Below are positions 33,094 through 37,107 of a DNA stretch of 37,107 bases, one piece after another (the first letter of the stretch is position 1; every line of letters begins with the position of its first letter). The position numbers and the translations under genes were made by a program. The notes under the pieces are model-generated. The model saw only the letters and a program-made list of their open reading frames with translations, was not told the DNA's origin and did not search any database. The stretch is from Chitinophagaceae bacterium (GTDB taxonomy: Bacteria > Bacteroidota > Bacteroidia > Chitinophagales > REEL01), in NCBI GenBank assembly GCA_007695095.1, contig REEL01000073.1, positions 1 to 37,107 of the forward strand, in the 5' to 3' direction.

Positions 33094-33103
33094 AGTAAAA
33101 CAT

Positions 33104-34570
33104 TTATTTCATAATATGTATCCAGGCATCTCCAAATTGACCTGTTTCTTCTCTTAATTGATACAACAACTCCATACCTCCACGTAGCGTTTCCGGTTGA
33201 GCTATATAAACATAATTAAATCCTCTTACTCTATCATAGATTATCCCTGACTCATATCCTATATTCTGCAGTCTCCTAAATTCAGACTGTGCATTTTCGC
33301 GGACAGTAAAAGAGCCCACAACCAAATAATAAAGTTCCTGTTCCGGGCCTTCAATATACTCTAAATCATCGCTATCTACTTCTAAAAAAGAAATCCTGTC
33401 AGCATCTGTCTCAACAAAACCCAGCTCTTCTTCTATTTCTCTTATTTGATTAATTAAATCCCTTACTTCTTCGCTACTCTCTTCTATAACTACTTCACTT
33501 CTCTGTAACACTAGTTTAATACTGTCAACTTCTTCTTTCAAAACTGCAATAATGCTATCTTGCTGAGCCACTTTCTTATTTATTTCAGCTATGTCATCTT
33601 TTTGTGCAACTGCTGTGGTAGTACTTGGAACAGCCTTTTCAGCCCTTCTTCCAAATCGGACACCAAGCATTATTTCATGAGTTGCTCCGGAATAACTAGC
33701 TATATTATTAATTGCATGATCATAAGCATAGCCTACTTGAATATTATCATGAACCTGAAAAGCAGCAGAAAAAGTCATTGCATAATCATATCTATAAGAA
33801 ACCCCTAACCAAAACCAATCTCTGTAGCCCGCTAAAGCATTAATATCTACCTGAAAGGGATTGCCGGATGTTGTCCTAAACATTACCAAAGGTTGCAGAC
33901 TTATTTTATCTTCCCAAAATCTTAAATCGTAAGAAACATTGAAAAGATAATGCCTCGCAAGTGAGTAACTTGAAAACTCCTTTGTATTTAAGTGTCTTAA
34001 TTCTGTTTCGATTATTTGAGGTACAGAAAATCCAACATTAAGATCTCTCCAGGAGTAATTAATTCCGGCACCTGCATCAATCGCAGTACTCCTAAAACTA
34101 TTATTAGTAAGCAAAGGGTCATCTAAATCACGAACTACTATCCTATCATAATCAATATTATTATCCTGAACACCACCGGCAATTCCTACTGATAATCTGT
34201 GATCCTCACCCAATGGTAAATGATAAGCGTAAGTTACATAACCGCTAAATCGTTCAAAAATATCAGTTACATCATTATAAAGATACATCCCTAACCCAAC
34301 TCGTTCGTTTGCTAAAGCTCCATCGAGTGTAATAGTACGTGTTTCCGGAGAGCCTTCAAAATCTGTCCACTGCTTTCTGTATATCAACCGGGACTGCAGG
34401 TCACCCGATATTCCGGTGTAGGAAGGATTGTATATAAAAGGACTATAATAATACTGGGAATACAACGGAATTTGTTGTGCACTTAAATCAGTAAACACAA
34501 ACATATTCAAAATCGCAAAAAGCATGTACCCTTTAAAGATTCTTATGTATGATTTTTTTCTAGTTTTCAT
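33104..34570 (-). CDS. PorP/SprF-type T9SS outer-membrane protein fused to coiled coil and SPOR domain
   Basis: About 488 residues from the ATG at 34570; an ATG at 34603 adds 11. Signal peptide ends LSAQ. The PorP/SprF beta-barrel domain (about 34-310) starts QIPLYSQYYYSPFIYNPSYTG (first part) and ends near ATHEIMLGVRF. Then comes a helical coiled coil (about 325-390, DDIAEINKKVAQQDSIIAVL onward). Last is a SPOR-like domain (412-488) with YYLVVGSFTVRENAQSEFRRL and IIYDRVRGFNYVYIA. Ordinary PorP/SprF proteins end after the barrel at about 300-330 residues. SPOR domains bind denuded peptidoglycan. The gene lies 33-66 bases after the PKD adhesin gene, as SprF follows SprB. Confidence 0.85.
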   Translation of the reverse strand: MKTRKKSYIRIFKGYMLFAILNMFVFTDLSAQQIPLYSQYYYSPFIYNPSYTGISGDLQSRLIYRKQWTDFEGSPETRTITLDGALANERVGLGMYLYNDVTDIFERFSGYVTYAYHLPLGEDHRLSVGIAGGVQDNNIDYDRIVVRDLDDPLLTNNSFRSTAIDAGAGINYSWRDLNVGFSVPQIIETELRHLNTKEFSSYSLARHYLFNVSYDLRFWEDKISLQPLVMFRTTSGNPFQVDINALAGYRDWFWLGVSYRYDYAMTFSAAFQVHDNIQVGYAYDHAINNIASYSGATHEIMLGVRFGRRAEKAVPSTTTAVAQKDDIAEINKKVAQQDSIIAVLKEEVDSIKLVLQRSEVVIEESSEEVRDLINQIREIEEELGFVETDADRISFLEVDSDDLEYIEGPEQELYYLVVGSFTVRENAQSEFRRLQNIGYESGIIYDRVRGFNYVYIAQPETLRGGMELLYQLREETGQFGDAWIHIMK

Positions 34571-34636
34571 TTTTTCAAATTTATTCCTGCCTTTATGGCT
34601 CATTTTTAAATTTTTTCTATTTACTTTCAGAAATCT

Positions 34637-37107
34637 TTATCGCATTATTGAAATACTTCCTTTATATAGCCTGTCTGAATTGTCAAAGCGTATAACATAA
34701 TAATAAGTACCATCAGGAAGAGGAGAACCATTATATGTTCCGTCCCAATCATTTTGATATGCACTGCTTTGATATACTTCAGAACCCCATCTGTTAAAAA
34801 TAATAACCTCGGCTGAAGGGTAGGTGAATATATTGCCTATTTCCCAGGTATCGTTATACCCATCACCATTAGGAGTAAATAAATTTGGTATTTCTAAAAC
34901 AAAATCTTCCAAAACAGTAATTGTAACTGAAGCAGTATTTACACAATTGTTAGAATCAATGACTTCAACCACATAAGTTATCGTTTCGTCAGGAGTGGAA
35001 ATAGGATTAGCAATTTCAGGATTGTTTAAGAATTCAGACGGTGTCCAGAAATAATTTTCTCCTCCTGTAGCTTCCAACTGCACAGAAAAACCTTTACTTA
35101 TAATTGTGTCTGGAGTTAGTGTCACAACCGGCAATGGATTTACCTGTATGAATACAGAATCAGTATTACTACAACCAAAAGTATTCGTTACAGTAACAAC
35201 ATACCAACCGGTTTCAGTTACTGCAATCAATGGAGTTATCTCTCCGGTATTCCACTCAAAAGTATAGTTTGCCGTATTTGATACAGACAAGGTAACAGAC
35301 TCTCCTTCACAAAATTCTTTATCCCCATCTGAGACAATTCTAAATATCGGCTCGGGATGAACAGCAACCTGCTTTGAAATCGTATTCGAACAACCCTTAT
35401 CAGATGTAACAGTTAATGTTACAGAATAAGTACCGCTTTCCCAGTAAAGGTGTGTTGGGTTTTGTTGGAAACTGACATTTCCATCGCCAAAATCCCAGAA
35501 AAATTGGGTTATACTTCCTGTATCAATCATTGAAAGGTTTGTAAAATTCATAGTCTCACCCAAACACACATCTTCATGATCAAAATCAGGAATTGGTAAT
35601 GGATGAACTTTAATAACTCTTGAAATTGAATGACTGCAGCCAAAAGATGTCGATGCAGTTAATGTCACCTCATAAGTGCCACTGCTCCCATAAGTATGTG
35701 TCGGATCAATATCAAAAGACCCGTTTCCATCTCCAAATGACCATGAATATGTTAAATTACCGGACGCAACAGTAGATAAGTTGGTAAAACTAACACTTTC
35801 ACCCTGACAAACAGATGATGCAATAAAATTAGCTGTTGGAGGATTACTTATTTGAATAGACTTTGTTCTGGTATCTAAACATCCATTTTCACCCGTTACA
35901 GTTAAGCTAACATTAAAAGTTCCTATTGTTTGATAAAAATGTTGTGGATTTTCATCTGTTGATGTATTTCCATCTCCGAAATTCCATAAATAAGTCAGAT
36001 TACCAAAAGTTGAACTTGATAAGTTTGTAAAGTTAACAGTATCTCCATAACAAGTAGAAGTAAAGTTAAAATTAGCTGTAGGAGTCGGATATACAATTAC
36101 GCTTTGCTGAACTGTATCTACACAACCAAAATTGGAATAAGCTATTAGTGTAACCTCGTAAACCCCTGCTGTATCATATGAATGGATAGGGTTTGAAGAT
36201 ATTGAAACATTTCCGTCGCCTAAATCCCACATATAATTTAAAACCCCTATGGATATAGATGATGTATTGTTAAATTGGATTTGCTCACCTTCGCATATAT
36301 CAGAAGAAATAGTAAAAGATGCATTTGGCTGTGGATAAATCTCTATGTTTTTGACTATACTGTCAACACAACCATCCAAACTTTCAACTGTCAAAGTAAT
36401 ATTATAAATACCGGGTACAGTATAGATATGGACCGGATTTTCTGAAGTACTGCTGTTTCCGTCCCCAAAATTCCAATGATAATTAATATTTACACCGGCA
36501 GAGTCAGATAAATTAACGAAACTAACTTCAGCTCCTGCACAAGCATTTGAAACTTCAAAATCAGCTGTTGGTTGTGGGAAAACTTCAACTTGATTTGTAT
36601 AAATATCTTCACATCCGTTATCAGAAACTACAGTTAAAGTAACTGTATAAACGCCAGTTGAAGCATAAGTATAAACAGGGTTGATATCTGTAGATTGATT
36701 TCCATCCCCAAAATCCCACACAAAACTTAATGCACCTGTTTGTATGGTACTATTGTTAACAAAAATAACAGCTGAACCGTCACAAACATCATCTGCCACA
36801 AATAGCGCTTCCGGATTGTCAAAGACTTCTACCTCTATAGTATTTGATAAGCTTTCACAACTATTTGAATCTGTAACTAACACTTGATATTCCCCGGATT
36901 GAGTAACTATCAGTTCAAAAGAATTTTCGCCCGGTAGAATATTCCCGGATTCAAACCACTGAAAAGTATAGCCCGGAGATGTTGCCGCCTGAAGAATTAC
37001 GGAATCTCCAAAACAGAAACTAGTAGAACCTAAAGCCGTAATTTGGGAAACCGGCAACGGATTCACCGTCACTGTCGTTGATGCACTATTCTCGCACCCA
37101 TTCGAGT
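34637..37107 (-). CDS. PKD-repeat adhesin with gliding-motility CHU_C C-terminal domain (5' end outside window)
   Basis: The frame is open to the right edge, so the N-terminus is missing; at least 823 residues are present. After an Ig-like segment come six PKD domains, each about 81 residues, with the core W-x-(F/L)-G-D-G-N and a closing NG/FG-C pattern. In DNA the cores recur at 36702, 36459, 36213, 35970, 35727 and 35481, a period of 243 or 246 bp. Two further Ig-like modules lead to an ~84-residue CHU_C (type B T9SS) domain: NLFTPNGDGYNDTWEIGN, IIFNRWGSEVY, DGTYYYVIRF. Such proteins are large surface adhesins exported by the T9SS. The PorP-SPOR gene downstream is its probable partner. Confidence 0.9.
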   Translation of the reverse strand, partial: SNGCENSASTTVTVNPLPVSQITALGSTSFCFGDSVILQAATSPGYTFQWFESGNILPGENSFELIVTQSGEYQVLVTDSNSCESLSNTIEVEVFDNPEALFVADDVCDGSAVIFVNNSTIQTGALSFVWDFGDGNQSTDINPVYTYASTGVYTVTLTVVSDNGCEDIYTNQVEVFPQPTADFEVSNACAGAEVSFVNLSDSAGVNINYHWNFGDGNSSTSENPVHIYTVPGIYNITLTVESLDGCVDSIVKNIEIYPQPNASFTISSDICEGEQIQFNNTSSISIGVLNYMWDLGDGNVSISSNPIHSYDTAGVYEVTLIAYSNFGCVDTVQQSVIVYPTPTANFNFTSTCYGDTVNFTNLSSSTFGNLTYLWNFGDGNTSTDENPQHFYQTIGTFNVSLTVTGENGCLDTRTKSIQISNPPTANFIASSVCQGESVSFTNLSTVASGNLTYSWSFGDGNGSFDIDPTHTYGSSGTYEVTLTASTSFGCSHSISRVIKVHPLPIPDFDHEDVCLGETMNFTNLSMIDTGSITQFFWDFGDGNVSFQQNPTHLYWESGTYSVTLTVTSDKGCSNTISKQVAVHPEPIFRIVSDGDKEFCEGESVTLSVSNTANYTFEWNTGEITPLIAVTETGWYVVTVTNTFGCSNTDSVFIQVNPLPVVTLTPDTIISKGFSVQLEATGGENYFWTPSEFLNNPEIANPISTPDETITYVVEVIDSNNCVNTASVTITVLEDFVLEIPNLFTPNGDGYNDTWEIGNIFTYPSAEVIIFNRWGSEVYQSSAYQNDWDGTYNGSPLPDGTYYYVIRFDNSDRLYKGSISIMR

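Noticed and set aside
35349-36810. Regular ~243-bp DNA repeats considered as a CRISPR or satellite array
   Set aside because: The repeats are imperfect, in frame, and fully explained by six PKD domains of one adhesin.

Overview
The window looks like chromosomal DNA from a free-living member of the Bacteroidota. It is AT-rich and lacks Shine-Dalgarno sites; several start regions carry Bacteroidota-type promoters (TTTG / TAnnTTTG). Four products carry type IX secretion (T9SS) C-terminal signals (three type A, one CHU_C type). T9SS parts (a PorW/SprE-like lipoprotein and a PorP/SprF protein) and a bacillithiol-type YtxJ thioredoxin fit the same phylum. I see no tRNA, rRNA, insertion sequence, CRISPR array or phage module.

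Layout. Bases 1-3200 hold the C-terminal part of selO (cut by the window edge), a zinc-ribbon methyltransferase, a CrtA-like spheroidene monooxygenase and two overlapping tiny membrane-protein genes. Bases 3300-7700 hold a secreted subtilase, two tandem DoxX-like genes, a decayed stretch, a cupin and a repeat-bearing lipoprotein. Bases 7800-14121 are an iron-uptake operon: outer-membrane receptor, binding lipoprotein, two-domain permease and ATPase. Its promoter is bracketed by two near-identical 19-bp palindromes. Bases 14125-17850 run leftward: M23 peptidase, bactofilin, AtpZ-like and AtpI-like genes, then a DUF1573 protein and an aminotransferase. Divergent from these are the porW/sprE-like gene and a class A penicillin-binding protein (18081-23126).

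Bases 23144-28609 hold a TPR protein, two T9SS-exported proteins and dapF. Bases 28758-33054 hold folE, ytxJ and a 45-residue lipoprotein on the minus strand, then an Mpl-type ligase, an exonuclease and a Dpm1-like glycosyltransferase on the plus strand. Bases 33104-37107 hold a PorP/SprF protein fused to a SPOR domain, and upstream of it a PKD-repeat CHU_C adhesin that runs off the right edge.

Two themes link the genes. One is the cell wall and T9SS envelope machinery: DapF, Mpl-type ligase, PBP1A, M23 peptidase, bactofilin, PorW/SprE, PorP-SPOR and their cargo. The other is ferric iron import. No clearly new defence or mobile system is visible. The least expected signals are the twin-palindrome iron promoter, a perfect 19-bp terminator-like hairpin inside ytxJ, the PorP-coiled-coil-SPOR fusion, and a coupled pair of very small membrane proteins.
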